From CBDAQA01 sp965247815 (GTDB taxonomy: Bacteria > Planctomycetota > Phycisphaerae > Tepidisphaerales > Tepidisphaeraceae), in contig CBDFHW010000032.1 in the NCBI GenBank assembly GCA_965247815.1, forward strand, positions 58,801-122,800: 64,000 bases of DNA. The letters run 5' to 3'. The notes under the pieces are model-generated. The model worked only from the letters and a program-made list of their open reading frames with translations. It was not told the origin of the DNA and made no database searches. The position numbers and the translations under genes are program-made. Shown piece by piece: positions 43,190 to 53,140 of the stretch (position 1 is the first letter of the stretch; each line of letters opens with the position of its first letter).

Positions 43190-44140
43190 TCAGTGTCCGC
43201 GGATCGCGCAGTACATCAGCCGCCACGACTCGCGTGAGACGGGGGCCCGGCGGAGCGTCTCGACGGCGTGCTTTCGGGCGGTCGCGACGTTGCCCGCTTT
43301 TAATGCCGACCAGGCCCAGAGGTAATGCTGCTCGGACCGCGACCGCGGGCGTGTGCGTGCCGGTGTGGGTGCGGGTAGGGGTGGCATACCCCGGCGGGCC
43401 CGCGTCTCGTCGTAGATCGCCTGGCGGATCTGTATCTGCGTCGCCTCTTTGCTGTGAGTCACGCTCGCGAAATGCTGGCGGTATTTCAGCAAAACCTCGG
43501 GCACATTCGCGAGTTTCCCCACCTCGGCCAGACGAAGAAACAGATCGAGATCTTCGAGCGTGTTGTAGTTGTCGCGATACCCGCCGATTTCCCTGAGGGT
43601 CGAAAGACGCATCGTCGCAGCCGGGTGGACCACCGGCCAGCCCCGGTTCAGATGCGCGGCATCGATCTGCTCGTGCGTGGTCTCGGTGCACATCTGCTTG
43701 ATGGGCCGCCCGTCGGGGTCCATCAGCTGCACACGTGAACCGACGAGCACGCATTCGGGATGTTCGCGAAGATAGGCCACTTGAATGCGGAGCCGATCCG
43801 GCATGCAGACGTCGTCGGCGTCCATGCGGGCCAGGAACTGCCCGCGGGCAAGCTCCAGCCCTTGGTTCAGGGTGTTCGTCAGCCCACGGTTGGGTCGGGA
43901 CACGATGCGGACGCGAGTATCTCCTGCTTCGTACTCGTCGAGAATCGAAAGTGTCTTGTCCCGGGACCCGTCGTCGATGACGAGCAATTCGAAATCAGCA
44001 AACGTCTGCGCGAGCACGCTGTCCAGCGACTCGCGGAGGTACCGTTCACCGTTGTAAACAGCAAGCAGCACCGTGACGGCGGGCGCTGATAGATCCTCGG
44101 TCGTTGACTGGTTGAGATTCGACGACGGTTCGGCGGTCAT
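43190..44140 (-). CDS. family 2 glycosyltransferase, paralogue A
   Basis: 316 residues from 44140. GT-A fold: TVLLAVYNGERYLRESLDSV, ADFELLVIDDGSRDKTLSIL, the metal-binding DADD in LARMDADDVCMPDRL and EDLDLFLRLAEVGKLANVPE. The last 50 residues (YLWAWSALKAGNVATARKHA, ending SWRLMYCAIRGH) are shared with its neighbours. The long open frame upstream is not coding. It adds one sugar in the cytoplasm; sugar and acceptor unknown. Confidence 0.9.
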   Translation of the reverse strand: MTAEPSSNLNQSTTEDLSAPAVTVLLAVYNGERYLRESLDSVLAQTFADFELLVIDDGSRDKTLSILDEYEAGDTRVRIVSRPNRGLTNTLNQGLELARGQFLARMDADDVCMPDRLRIQVAYLREHPECVLVGSRVQLMDPDGRPIKQMCTETTHEQIDAAHLNRGWPVVHPAATMRLSTLREIGGYRDNYNTLEDLDLFLRLAEVGKLANVPEVLLKYRQHFASVTHSKEATQIQIRQAIYDETRARRGMPPLPAPTPARTRPRSRSEQHYLWAWSALKAGNVATARKHAVETLRRAPVSRESWRLMYCAIRGH

Positions 44141-44145
44141 GTTTC

Positions 44146-45054
44146 TTATCTTCCCCTTAACGCGCAGTACATCAATCGCCAGCTGGCGAGCGACATCGGT
44201 TTCAGCATCATCACTGACAGCGCATGCTTGCGGGCCGCGGGCACGCGGTGATGTTTTAGCGCGGTCCAGGCCCATTGACTGAGCTCGGCCTGGGTTGTCA
44301 GCTGATGGCGGGGCGGGGGCGCCCAGCCGTCGGGGATGTGTTCCCCTCGCCGCGCGTAGGCGTCGGACACGCAGGCCAACTTCTTGCCTTCCTGTTCCTG
44401 AAAGCGCTTGTGATTCGTGCTGTCGAGGTGTTGACGGTAATGCAAAAGCACGTCCGGCAGGTTTGCGGCCTTGCCGACTTCGGTCAACCTTAGAAAAAGA
44501 TCGAGGTCCTCGATCGGCACGCGGTCGGCGCGATACCCGCCTACGGAGCGGACCGCAGCCGCCCGCATCATCGCGACCGGATGCACGACGGCCCAACCGG
44601 TTCCGCGGAGCAGTTCCCGGTCGATCTGATCGTGTTCGAGCGCGTGCGACGTGGTATACAAAGGGGTCCCGTACGGCTCGACAAGCAGAACTCGGCTGCC
44701 CAAGAGCACTACCTCGGGATGTTCGACGAGGAATTTAACCTGCTGCTCGAATCGAGTCGGCATCGAAACGTCGTCGGCGTCCATGCGGGCAAAAAGTTCG
44801 CCCCGGGCTGCGGCGATTGCGTCATTCAACGCGCCCGCGATTCCCGTATTGTCGCGGCTGATGATTCTGACCCGTGGATCCCGCTCGGCGAACCGCCGGA
44901 GAATTGCGAGCGAATCGTCGGTGGATCCGTCGTCGACGACGATTAGTTCAAAATTGCCGAACGTCTGTGTGAGGATGCTCTCGACCGCCTCGGGCAGCGT
45001 GAGCTGTCCGTTGTGGACCGGCATCAGCACAGAAACGACAGGGTGTTGCGGCAT
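44146..45054 (-). CDS. family 2 glycosyltransferase, paralogue B
   Basis: About 302 residues; the ATG at 45054 (MPQHPVVSVLMPVHNG) is preferred over a GTG 48 bases upstream. GT-A motifs VVSVLMPVHNGQLTLPEAVE, LIVVDDGSTDDSLAILRRF, DADD in FARMDADDVSMPTRF and EDLDLFLRLTEVGKAANLPD. Tail LSQWAWTALKHHRVPAARKH, ending SWRLMYCALRGR. Five bases upstream of paralogue A; clearly a tandem duplicate. Confidence 0.9.
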   Translation of the reverse strand: MPQHPVVSVLMPVHNGQLTLPEAVESILTQTFGNFELIVVDDGSTDDSLAILRRFAERDPRVRIISRDNTGIAGALNDAIAAARGELFARMDADDVSMPTRFEQQVKFLVEHPEVVLLGSRVLLVEPYGTPLYTTSHALEHDQIDRELLRGTGWAVVHPVAMMRAAAVRSVGGYRADRVPIEDLDLFLRLTEVGKAANLPDVLLHYRQHLDSTNHKRFQEQEGKKLACVSDAYARRGEHIPDGWAPPPRHQLTTQAELSQWAWTALKHHRVPAARKHALSVMMLKPMSLASWRLMYCALRGR

Positions 45055-45121
45055 GAAGCTTTCACCGATAGAGCCGTTCACTCCGGCCGGTTCATAGGGC
45101 ACCGGTGCCGCGTGCGGCAGG

Positions 45122-46222
45122 TCAGCTGGTTCTGCGGTCGTAATCCGGACCCCTGCGCATTACGTCAGGCCAGGTCGCGTCCGCCGGGGAAGGGTTGCGG
45201 TTGTCGCCCGTCGACGCCGGGTCCGCCGGTCCCGTCGCGGCGGGGCTCGCGGTGGTCTGACCGGGCCGGACCCATTGGACCACGGCCTTGGTGCCGTTGC
45301 GAAGGAATAAGGGTAATCGTTCCCAAGCGGGTCTGATGCTTTCGATCCGCTTGATCCGCTTGAAGTGGCGGTACGGCTCGGCCGACCCGGGGATCATTCT
45401 GAACTGGCTGACGTGAAAATTCAGCATGTCGAAATCCATTCGGCTGGCGCAATTTGCCAGATGCTGGACCCAGACGTCGCGCGCCGCCGTCTCAAACCGG
45501 GCGAGGGTCTGCGGGTCCATGGTCGCTTTGTTTTCCAGCCAGAACAGGTGCCGGGCCAGGTAATGCCCGCGGAGCGCGTTCTTGGGCCGCATCCAGGTGA
45601 TCGACGAATTATGGCGGCGATATTTCGAGGTCACCTTGTGCGTGCAGATGAATGGCGATCGGTATGCCATGCGGAGGAACAGGTCGAAATCCTGAGTCTG
45701 CCGCATCCGGACGCGGTAACCATTAACGGCATCGAACGCCTGCCGGCGGAGGATGACGTTCATCTGCGGGATAACAGTTCTGGGAATGCACTGCCAGAAG
45801 CAGTTGACCGGCTCGTTCGGGGCGATCACCATCGGCCAGACCCACTGTTCGGACCCGAAGGCCTCGGTGGCGGAAAAGGCCAGCGACGCAGTCGGGTGCT
45901 CGTCGAGCAGGGCGGCAACGGTTTCCAGGTGGTCTTCGAGCCAGATATCGTCGCCGTCGAGCAGGGCGATCAGCTCGTTCTTCGCGGCTTTGACGCCGAG
46001 ATTGCGGGCCAGTGCCGAACCGGAGTTCTTGCCGGTCGACAGAACTTTCATCCGGGGGTCTGAAAAACTTTTTGCTATCTCGAAAGAGTTATCTGTAGAG
46101 CAATCGTCGACGATAATGATTTCGTCGGCCGGGCGTGTCTGCGCGAGCACCGAGCGTATTGTCTCCGCCAGGTACGCGCCGACGTTGTACGTCGGTATCA
46201 GGACTGAAATTTTTCCGCTCAT
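45122..46222 (-). CDS. family 2 glycosyltransferase
   Basis: 366 residues from 46222 (MSGKISVLIPTYNVGAYLAE). GT-A motifs DEIIIVDDCSTDNSFEIAK, LIALLDGDDIWLEDHLETV (DGDD as the metal site). The C-terminal part lacks the shared 50-residue tail and instead has FDMLNFHVSQFRMIPGSAEP and a Pro/Ala-rich end. Distinct from the flanking paralogues. The open frame before residue 1 overlaps the upstream gene and is not coding. Confidence 0.9.
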   Translation of the reverse strand: MSGKISVLIPTYNVGAYLAETIRSVLAQTRPADEIIIVDDCSTDNSFEIAKSFSDPRMKVLSTGKNSGSALARNLGVKAAKNELIALLDGDDIWLEDHLETVAALLDEHPTASLAFSATEAFGSEQWVWPMVIAPNEPVNCFWQCIPRTVIPQMNVILRRQAFDAVNGYRVRMRQTQDFDLFLRMAYRSPFICTHKVTSKYRRHNSSITWMRPKNALRGHYLARHLFWLENKATMDPQTLARFETAARDVWVQHLANCASRMDFDMLNFHVSQFRMIPGSAEPYRHFKRIKRIESIRPAWERLPLFLRNGTKAVVQWVRPGQTTASPAATGPADPASTGDNRNPSPADATWPDVMRRGPDYDRRTS

Positions 46223-46263
46223 AGACGACCTCACGGAACTATTTCCACGGACCGGCGGTTGTG

Positions 46264-47175
46264 CTAGTGCCCGCGTAACGCGCAATACATCAAACGCCAG
46301 GTTTTTGTCGAGAACGGCGCGAGCCTGATCAAGCTGAACGCGTGCCTTCGCGCCGCCGAGATATTGCCGTTGCGAAGGGCGACCCATGCCCACATGTCGA
46401 TTTCTTTGTTCATCGGAAGGATCTGGCGTTCCGGCGGGGGCTTCCAGTCGGGAGACAGCGAGATCCCCCGGCGGGCGTACGCCTCGGCGACGATCACCCG
46501 GGTTGCGCGGTTCTGCTCTTCGTATCGCGTGTGATTCACGCTCTTGATGTGCTGGCGGTAGTGCAGCAGCACGTCGGTCAGGTTGGCAATCTTGCCACGC
46601 TCGGCGAGCCTCAAAAACAGGTCCAGGTCCTCGGCCGGCTCCATCTCGACGCGATAGCCCCCGAGCGCTACCAAGTGCGACCGAACGATCATCGAAACCG
46701 GGTGAACGATCGCCCATCCGACGCCGTTCAGAAGTTGACGGTCGATCTCTTCGTGCACCAGCTTATGGTTCGGTTCATATAAAGGAGAACCGAACGGGTC
46801 GATGGTCAAAATTCGGCTGCCGAGCAGGACGCATTCGGGGTGGGACTGCATGTAAACGATCTGCTTTTCGAACCGCTGCGGCATCGAAATGTCGTCGGCG
46901 TCCATGCGGGCCATGTACGGTGCCCGTGCCATGCCGATCGCCTCGTTGAGCGCGACCGTATAGCCCGTATTAGGCCGACTGATCAGCCGGATGCGCGGGT
47001 CGCGTTCGGCCAACTCGTCCAGGATCGCTCTTGTACCGTCAGTCGAGCCGTCATCGATGATGATAAATTCGAAGTCTGAAAACGTCTGCGTAAGAATGCT
47101 TTCCGTCGCCTGGCGGACGTACTGCTCGGCGTTGTACACCGGCATGCAGACGGATAGCAGGGGTTCGCTGGGCAT
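46264..47175 (-). CDS. family 2 glycosyltransferase, paralogue C
   Basis: 303 residues. SVCMPVYNAEQYVRQATESI, FEFIIIDDGSTDGTRAILDE, ARMDADDISMPQRFEKQIV and EDLDLFLRLAERGKIANLTD. Shared tail MWAWVALRNGNISAARRHA, ending TWRLMYCALRGH. Very similar in plan to A and B. Confidence 0.92.
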   Translation of the reverse strand: MPSEPLLSVCMPVYNAEQYVRQATESILTQTFSDFEFIIIDDGSTDGTRAILDELAERDPRIRLISRPNTGYTVALNEAIGMARAPYMARMDADDISMPQRFEKQIVYMQSHPECVLLGSRILTIDPFGSPLYEPNHKLVHEEIDRQLLNGVGWAIVHPVSMIVRSHLVALGGYRVEMEPAEDLDLFLRLAERGKIANLTDVLLHYRQHIKSVNHTRYEEQNRATRVIVAEAYARRGISLSPDWKPPPERQILPMNKEIDMWAWVALRNGNISAARRHAFSLIRLAPFSTKTWRLMYCALRGH

Positions 47176-47211
47176 TGTGTCGCGTGAGTGATAGCCGAGT
47201 CTACGCCAGCG

Positions 47212-48090
47212 TCAATGCCCGCGTAGTGCGAAGAACAGACTTTTCCAGCTTTCCAACGACAACGGCTGGTCGCCCATCACCGCGAACGCTTCCTTACGCG
47301 CAGCCGGGACGTCTTTATCCTGCAGGGCACGCCACATCCGTTTCTTTGCCGCGGTGGCTTCCATCGCGCGGCGGCCGTGCCACCATTTCAATTTCTCGTA
47401 CGTCGACAGGTAATGCTTGTATTCCGCGCGGATCACTTCGAAAGCGGCTTCGGACTTGGACCAGTCGCTGACGGTCTTGGAAGTCCCGTGCAAACGGAAC
47501 GCCCCCAGACACTGGCGGACGACCCACGGCCGGACCGAGCTCTTGAACCGCAGCCGCATCCAGAATTCGTAGTCGAAGCAATAGTGCAGGTCTTCGCGGA
47601 ACAGGCCTACCTCGTCGAACAGTTTTGTCGCCCAGAATGACGACTGCTGCGGAAACGGGTTGTCCAGGAAGTAATCGACCTTCGTACCGTGCGCGCGGAC
47701 GGTGTATGGGTACTCGCTGCCTTCGAGTTCCAGGTATTTCGTCCACCCGACGATCCACCGGGCGCCCAGGTTCCAGGTGTCGGCTACCCGTTGCAGCGCG
47801 CGGGGGTAAAGCACGTCGTCGCTGTTGATGAAACCGAAGATTTCGCCCTTGGACCGGCGGACGCCTTTGTTCAGCGCGTCCATCTGCCCTTTGTCTTTTT
47901 CGCTGACCCAGTAGTCGAGGTGCTTTTCGTACTTCTTGATGATCTCGACGCTGTTATCGGTGCTTCCGCCGTCGATCACCATGTATTGCAGGTTCGGATA
48001 CCCCTGGTCGAGCACGGACTGAATAGTCTCGTCCAGGTACTCCGCCTGGTTGTAGCTGGGGGTCACAATGCTGATGCTGGGCAAGGCCAT
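47212..48090 (-). CDS. family 2 glycosyltransferase, WcaA type
   Basis: 292 residues. ISIVTPSYNQAEYLDETIQS, MVIDGGSTDNSVEIIKKYE, metal site NSDD in GEIFGFINSDDVLYPRALQ. Ends with a tail like the paralogues' (MWRALQDKDVPAARKEAF, then SLESWKSLFFALRGH), which suggests the tail spread across different GT2 subfamilies. Good ribosome-binding site GGAG. Confidence 0.92.
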   Translation of the reverse strand: MALPSISIVTPSYNQAEYLDETIQSVLDQGYPNLQYMVIDGGSTDNSVEIIKKYEKHLDYWVSEKDKGQMDALNKGVRRSKGEIFGFINSDDVLYPRALQRVADTWNLGARWIVGWTKYLELEGSEYPYTVRAHGTKVDYFLDNPFPQQSSFWATKLFDEVGLFREDLHYCFDYEFWMRLRFKSSVRPWVVRQCLGAFRLHGTSKTVSDWSKSEAAFEVIRAEYKHYLSTYEKLKWWHGRRAMEATAAKKRMWRALQDKDVPAARKEAFAVMGDQPLSLESWKSLFFALRGH

Positions 48091-48210
48091 GAGGGCTCCT
48101 GGCGAAACTGTTCAATACGTAGCTCGACCTCGACGGCGAGCGCGTTCTTTTAGGATTATCGACCCAAACCGATGATAGTTTAACGCGTCCGGTTTCCTCG
48201 AAATCCGGCG

Positions 48211-49476
48211 TTAATGCCCCGTTGTTATTAACCGCCGGTAAAGTTTTTGGTACGCGGTCGCCTGTGTCTGGAGCGAATACTCGGCGACCGCAATCTGCCG
48301 ACATTGAACGCGCATTTCCTGCAGTTTTGCTTGGTCGTTTAGTAATAAAACGATCTCGCGGCGGAGCCCGTCGGCGTCGGCCGGTGGGGCGAGCGAACCG
48401 GTGACGCCCGGCCGGACCATGTCCGGGATCCCGCCGGTGTCGAACCCGACGACCGGTGTTCCGCACGCCATCGACTCGGTCACCGTCTGGCCGAACGACT
48501 CCTGTAACGAAGGCATCACGAACAAATCGGCGGCGCTGTACACCTTGGCTAGAAGGCGGTCGTCGGAGACCCGGCCGAGGTGCAACTGCGGCAGACCCGC
48601 GACCGTCTGCTGACCCCCACCGACGGAGACCAAAAACAGATTCGGCCGATTCGCCAGCCCGGCCAGCGCCGACGCGAGATGCTGGAATCCCTTGCGTCGG
48701 TTGGCCGACGACTCGGCAACGAAGAGGACCACCTGCGCCTCGCGTGGGATCGCCAGGCCGTCTCGGGCTTTTAGTTTGTCCTGCGGCGAGAACGTGTCGA
48801 CGTTCAGTCCGTTCGGAATGACGGTCGACGCGAAGCGTCCCAGCAGCGAACTCTCTTTCGCCCGCGCGGCAATCCATCGGCTGGTTCCCACCACGTGCAG
48901 GCGATCGGTCGGAATGGGTTTTAGGGCCGCATTTTTCCTCGTCCACACGTCGCGTGAAAGGTCCTGCGCGGTCGACGAGCCCAGCACAGGACAGGCCCCG
49001 CAGCAGTTCGTGTATTTTTCGCACCCGCCGTCGTAATGACAGCCGCCGGTGAATGCGTTCATGTCGGCCATTCGCCAGACGATGGGGACGCCCGCAGGCA
49101 GACTGGAAAAGAACAGTTCGTGATCGAGGAACCCGCCCACCCAGTGCAGGTTGATCAGATCGCAACCCGGCAGTTGGCGGACCAAGTCGTAACCCGGTTC
49201 GGCGCGGTCGTCGCTGAAAATTTCGAAATCGGCGGGGAGCGTCTTGCGGTAGCCGGCGAAATCCCGATCGATCTGCTTGCGGCGGCGGCTGCGTTTCAGA
49301 CGGGTGAAAAAGTCGGTCGACCAGGCGATCTGTCGGACGTTCGCGTCACCGCTGGTCCGCCGGAGCACGAGCATGTGCGAGTCGACGTCCAGCTGCCGAA
49401 GGCCGGTGTGCAGGCGGAACGCCGCCCGTGCCGCGCCGCCGCCGTTGTCGCCGGTGCTGATGTGAAGAACCTTCAT
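48211..49476 (-). CDS. family 4 glycosyltransferase
   Basis: 421 residues. VLHISTGDNGGGAARAAFRL at the N-terminus, CNVDTFSPQD-like LNVDTFSPQDKLKARDGLA, and the E-x7-E nucleotide-sugar motif in LQESFGQTVTESMACGTPVV, as in GT-B fold retaining transferases. Transfers a sugar onto a growing glycan. Confidence 0.92.
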   Translation of the reverse strand: MKVLHISTGDNGGGAARAAFRLHTGLRQLDVDSHMLVLRRTSGDANVRQIAWSTDFFTRLKRSRRRKQIDRDFAGYRKTLPADFEIFSDDRAEPGYDLVRQLPGCDLINLHWVGGFLDHELFFSSLPAGVPIVWRMADMNAFTGGCHYDGGCEKYTNCCGACPVLGSSTAQDLSRDVWTRKNAALKPIPTDRLHVVGTSRWIAARAKESSLLGRFASTVIPNGLNVDTFSPQDKLKARDGLAIPREAQVVLFVAESSANRRKGFQHLASALAGLANRPNLFLVSVGGGQQTVAGLPQLHLGRVSDDRLLAKVYSAADLFVMPSLQESFGQTVTESMACGTPVVGFDTGGIPDMVRPGVTGSLAPPADADGLRREIVLLLNDQAKLQEMRVQCRQIAVAEYSLQTQATAYQKLYRRLITTGH

Positions 49477-49500
49477 GAGCGATCAAGACCGCGGGGGTGA

Positions 49501-50826
49501 TCAGGCGACGCGAGTTTGCTGCGTGTCGTCCATCGGAATCTCGTCGACCTGCGTTTCGATCACGCCGTCGTATTCCCATTGTGCCGGCCAGGCGACGTAT
49601 CCCTGGTGCGGGTTGGGCAGTTTGCCGGTGTGAAGGATGTCGGCGAAAACGACGTCGAGCCGGTCGGCGCGTTCGATCTTTTCGATAATTCCGTAACCGT
49701 CGGCCATCACCAGTTCGACGAAGTATCCGTTCGGAACCAGCGGCAGTGACGGCACCACGCACTGGAAGTGCCCGTGCCGGGTGCCTTTAAAAGTGAACCC
49801 GCCCTGGATGAGGGTGTGGAAGAACGCGACCCGCTGCCCGCGGTCGTTGGTGATCGCGATGCCGCACATTGTCCCCGAGCGAAGGTCGTCGCAGTCGACG
49901 ACTTCGATGTCGAACGTGACCCGGCCACCGCTGGCGACCACGTTCGGGTGCCCGCTGTCGCCGGTGATTTTGAGCCCGACAAAAATCGGGGGCCGCTTCA
50001 GCTTCTGGATGCGGGGCTTGTCCCGCAGGGGTAGGTCCCCGCCTTCACTGCTGAGCGCGAGATACGCCTTGATCCCCTCGTCGGGGGTCAACCGTTCGCC
50101 GGCCTTACCGCCTTGGACCAGCAACGTGTGCGTGCAGAGACTCGCGACCGCGTCCATGTTGTGGCTGACGAACAGGATGGTTCGTCCGTCACGGACGACG
50201 TCGCTCATCTTGCCGAGACATTTTTTCTGGAAATTCGCGTCACCGACGGCGAGCACTTCGTCGACGATCAGAATCTCGGGCTCCAGGTGGGCCGCGACCG
50301 CGAACGCCAACCGGACGTACATGCCCGAGCTGTACCGCTTCACCTGCGTGTCGAGGAACTTGGTCACCTCGGCAAACTCGACGATCTGGTCGAACTTGCG
50401 GTCGATCTCGGTCTTCCGCATGCCGAGGATCGCGCCGTTGAGATAGATGTTTTCCCGGCCCGTCAGTTCCGGGTGAAACCCCGTGCCGACCTCCAGCAAC
50501 GAAGCCACGCGCCCCCGCATCGTGGCTTTCCCCTCGGTCGGTTCGGTGATTCGACTCAGCACTTTCAGCAGCGTGCTTTTGCCCGCGCCGTTGCGGCCGA
50601 TGAGACCGAGCACTTCGCCCTGGTTGACCTCGAACGACACGTCTTTGATGGCCCAGAACGTATCGTCGCCGCCGGTCGGTTCACCGATCCGGGCGCGGAG
50701 CTTCTTCAGCGGCGAAGAGAACGCGCCCATGATCGCGTCGCGGAACGTCGCGTTGCTGTCCATTTTCTTCTGGCCCAGCTGATAGGCCTTTCCAAGACGC
50801 TCGGTGGTGATGACTGGTTTGCTCAT
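49501..50826 (-). CDS. wzt: polysaccharide ABC transporter ATPase, Wzt type
   Basis: 441 residues. Walker A GRNGAGKS (77-84), signature YSSGMYVRLAFAVA, Walker B ILIVDEVLAVGD. C-terminal 180 residues (after about 260) form a beta-sandwich like the Wzt carbohydrate-binding domain that recognises the modified end of the glycan. Energises export with the permease upstream. The gap before it is filled by a TAGTTG-type repeat. Confidence 0.93.
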   Translation of the reverse strand: MSKPVITTERLGKAYQLGQKKMDSNATFRDAIMGAFSSPLKKLRARIGEPTGGDDTFWAIKDVSFEVNQGEVLGLIGRNGAGKSTLLKVLSRITEPTEGKATMRGRVASLLEVGTGFHPELTGRENIYLNGAILGMRKTEIDRKFDQIVEFAEVTKFLDTQVKRYSSGMYVRLAFAVAAHLEPEILIVDEVLAVGDANFQKKCLGKMSDVVRDGRTILFVSHNMDAVASLCTHTLLVQGGKAGERLTPDEGIKAYLALSSEGGDLPLRDKPRIQKLKRPPIFVGLKITGDSGHPNVVASGGRVTFDIEVVDCDDLRSGTMCGIAITNDRGQRVAFFHTLIQGGFTFKGTRHGHFQCVVPSLPLVPNGYFVELVMADGYGIIEKIERADRLDVVFADILHTGKLPNPHQGYVAWPAQWEYDGVIETQVDEIPMDDTQQTRVA

Positions 50827-50839
50827 GGGGGAAGATAAA

Positions 50840-50928
50840 AGTTGCTAGTTGCTGGTTGTCAGTTGCTAGTTATCAGCTGGCGGCGTCAGTTGTCTTGACT
50901 AACAACTAGCAGCTACCAACCGACAACT
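50840..50928. repeat. TAGTTG-type inverted repeat, copy 4 (wzm-wzt)
   Basis: Left arm begins AGTTGCTAGTTGCTGGTTG, right arm ends ACCAACCGACAACT-like. Occupies the 106-base gap between the permease stop and the ATPase start. Confidence 0.75.
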
Positions 50929-50932
50929 TTCC

Positions 50933-51841
50933 TCAAGCGATGTCGGCGAATCGGCGTTCGGTTTTCCGGAAGTAGAACATGCCGTAGACACACATCACGA
51001 CCGCGACCAACGTCCCGATCACCAGGTGGTTCGGGTTCCAAGCCATCCCGAGCGCGAAATGGCGAAACGCCTGAATGATCCCGTACATCGGATTGAACGC
51101 CAGAACCCATTCCCAGTGCTGCAGCTTGGGCCGGGTGTCGAGCAGTTCCCGCGGGAACATCACGAAGCTCAACTGCATCCAGATCTGCACCATGAACGGG
51201 ATCAGGAATCGGAAATCGCGGTAAGTGACTGTCACGGCCGACAGAAAATACGAAACGCCCAGCGTCGCGATCGTGGCGGGGATCAGCAGCAGGGGAAGAA
51301 CCAGCAGCCCCCAGCTCGGCGTGAAGTGGTACGTCGGTGAAAAATGGTAAACGATCATGAAGAACACGAGCAGCGACAGCGAGATCACCAAATCGAACAC
51401 CGCGCCACCGACCACGCCGGTCGGCAGGAACAACCTCGGGAAATAAATCTTGGTCAACAGGTGCTGCTGGTTGATCAGGGACATGCCGCCCGACCCCAGC
51501 CCGGTGGCGAAAAACTGCCAGGGCAATTGCCCCGCCAACGCGAAAAGCAAGTACGGGACCTGCTTCGGTAATTTATCCTGAAACCCCGCAACGGTTCCGA
51601 AGATGAATACCGCGATCAGTGACTGCATCAACGGCTGCAACAGCGCCCAGGCCAGGCCCAGTACGGTCTGTTTATATCGGACCTTGATGTCGCGCCAGAC
51701 CAGGAAGTACATCAACTCCCGGTAGCGATACATCTCGGCCCAGTCGATCGCGATCCAGCCTTTTTTGGGCTGAATCACCAATTCCTGGACCGCGGAGCCC
51801 GCTTCGACGGAGGATATCAGGGACGAATCGGCAACAGTCAC
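50933..51841 (-). CDS. wzm: polysaccharide ABC transporter permease, Wzm type
   Basis: About 302 residues if translation begins at GTG 51841; a TTG at 51883 would add 14. Six membrane helices typical of ABC-2 export permeases; WRDIKVRYKQTVLGLAWALL and LLTKIYFPRLFLPTGVVGG are family signatures. Moves the lipid-linked glycan across the inner membrane. Start weakly supported (GAGAG upstream). Confidence 0.9.
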   Translation of the reverse strand: MTVADSSLISSVEAGSAVQELVIQPKKGWIAIDWAEMYRYRELMYFLVWRDIKVRYKQTVLGLAWALLQPLMQSLIAVFIFGTVAGFQDKLPKQVPYLLFALAGQLPWQFFATGLGSGGMSLINQQHLLTKIYFPRLFLPTGVVGGAVFDLVISLSLLVFFMIVYHFSPTYHFTPSWGLLVLPLLLIPATIATLGVSYFLSAVTVTYRDFRFLIPFMVQIWMQLSFVMFPRELLDTRPKLQHWEWVLAFNPMYGIIQAFRHFALGMAWNPNHLVIGTLVAVVMCVYGMFYFRKTERRFADIA

Positions 51842-51990
51842 AGAAAATCTCTCTGTTAAAAAGTCAAAGTGCGTTGGACGCAAAAGCGGCTAATGCCTAG
51901 CTGGCATCGGCTAGAGTGAGCATCGGCATGAGGGAGGCCGAAGGTCGAGTCAGATAAGATAAGGTATCGAGCGTCACGGGTCGAGCGATC

Positions 51991-52992
51991 TCACACCATC
52001 CGGCACGACTGTTTGAATGCGTCAGTCGTCGTCTTTCGCCGGTTTCTAATTATCTTGTTCATCGCCCGTTTCCAGAACGGCAAATTATCCGCCAGCGGGC
52101 CGAACGGCCTCAGCCATTGCAAAACCTCGGGATAATCGGACTCGAACGACTTCAGGAACGCGTCCCAGCGGTCGCTCTGCATTGACCGATGATAGTGCAG
52201 CACTTTCGCGGTCCGGAATTTGTCCGGGTCGACGTGCTGCCGGGTGCTGCTGCCGAAATGGTAATTGCACGATTCGGACAGAACCCGCCAGCGAATCTTG
52301 TGCTTCGCCATCGCCAGCCCGACCGCCGCCTGCTCGTGGTAGAAAATGCCGTCGCTCGGAATCTGGATTTTCGCGTCCAGAATGCGCTCGGTCGCCTCGA
52401 GGTATGCGGTGCCGTACCCGCTCGCGGGGCGGTAGGAAATTACACCGCCATTGAAATACGCCCTGATCTTGGTCTGGTCCCGAAACTCGTCGACCCACGG
52501 AACGTCATCGATCGAGATGCCGATTGCCTCGCACATGGCCACCCAGTACGGATGATAAGGATCACCCGGCCCGGTGGTTGCGACGTTTTTCTCCGTCGGA
52601 CAGGCCGCGAAGTCTTCGTGCAATCCAAGCAAAAGGTCCCACGGCTCGCCGACGATCAGAATGTCGGCGTCGAGCCAGATCATCGAATCGACCGTGACCG
52701 CCTTCTGGGCCGCGAGCAACGCGGCCGGTTTGTTCATGAAGTTGTACCAGGCGTATTTGCTGGTCGCCGGGACTCTGAGATACGTCACCCCCAACTGCCG
52801 GTACCGCTCGAGCGTCGACGCCGCGATCGGCGGGCCGAACCGCGGCGTCACCGCGATCACCGGCACCTTCGCCATCCGCCCGCCCCAGCGACGCAGGCTT
52901 TCGATCATGCGAATCGTCTGCGTCTCCAGATACCCCGCCTCGACGCAGGTCACGATGGCCGCAGATGGTGACGTTGGCGTGGATGCAGTCAT
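51991..52992 (-). CDS. GT8-like glycosyltransferase
   Basis: About 333 residues from ATG 52992 (AAGGG ribosome-binding site), 21 bases inside the open frame. Contains a GT-A metal site WLDADILIVGEPWDL and long-range features FNGGVISYRPASGYGTAYLE, SDGIFYHEQAAVGLAM and HYHRSMQSDRW near the end, as in GT8/GT-like uncharacterised transferases. Closes the polysaccharide locus; could act on the same glycan. Confidence 0.75.
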   Translation of the reverse strand: MTASTPTSPSAAIVTCVEAGYLETQTIRMIESLRRWGGRMAKVPVIAVTPRFGPPIAASTLERYRQLGVTYLRVPATSKYAWYNFMNKPAALLAAQKAVTVDSMIWLDADILIVGEPWDLLLGLHEDFAACPTEKNVATTGPGDPYHPYWVAMCEAIGISIDDVPWVDEFRDQTKIRAYFNGGVISYRPASGYGTAYLEATERILDAKIQIPSDGIFYHEQAAVGLAMAKHKIRWRVLSESCNYHFGSSTRQHVDPDKFRTAKVLHYHRSMQSDRWDAFLKSFESDYPEVLQWLRPFGPLADNLPFWKRAMNKIIRNRRKTTTDAFKQSCRMV

Positions 52993-53140
52993 GCGTGCAT
53001 CCCTTATCGGCATTCACAACGTTTTCACAATCCAAAGAATGCGACTACTTGATTATTGACCGTTAGCGAAGCGGCAGACGGATTCTTCTGCGGACGCGGG
53101 CAGACACGCCTCAATCGCCGCATTCGTAATCGCTGTGACT

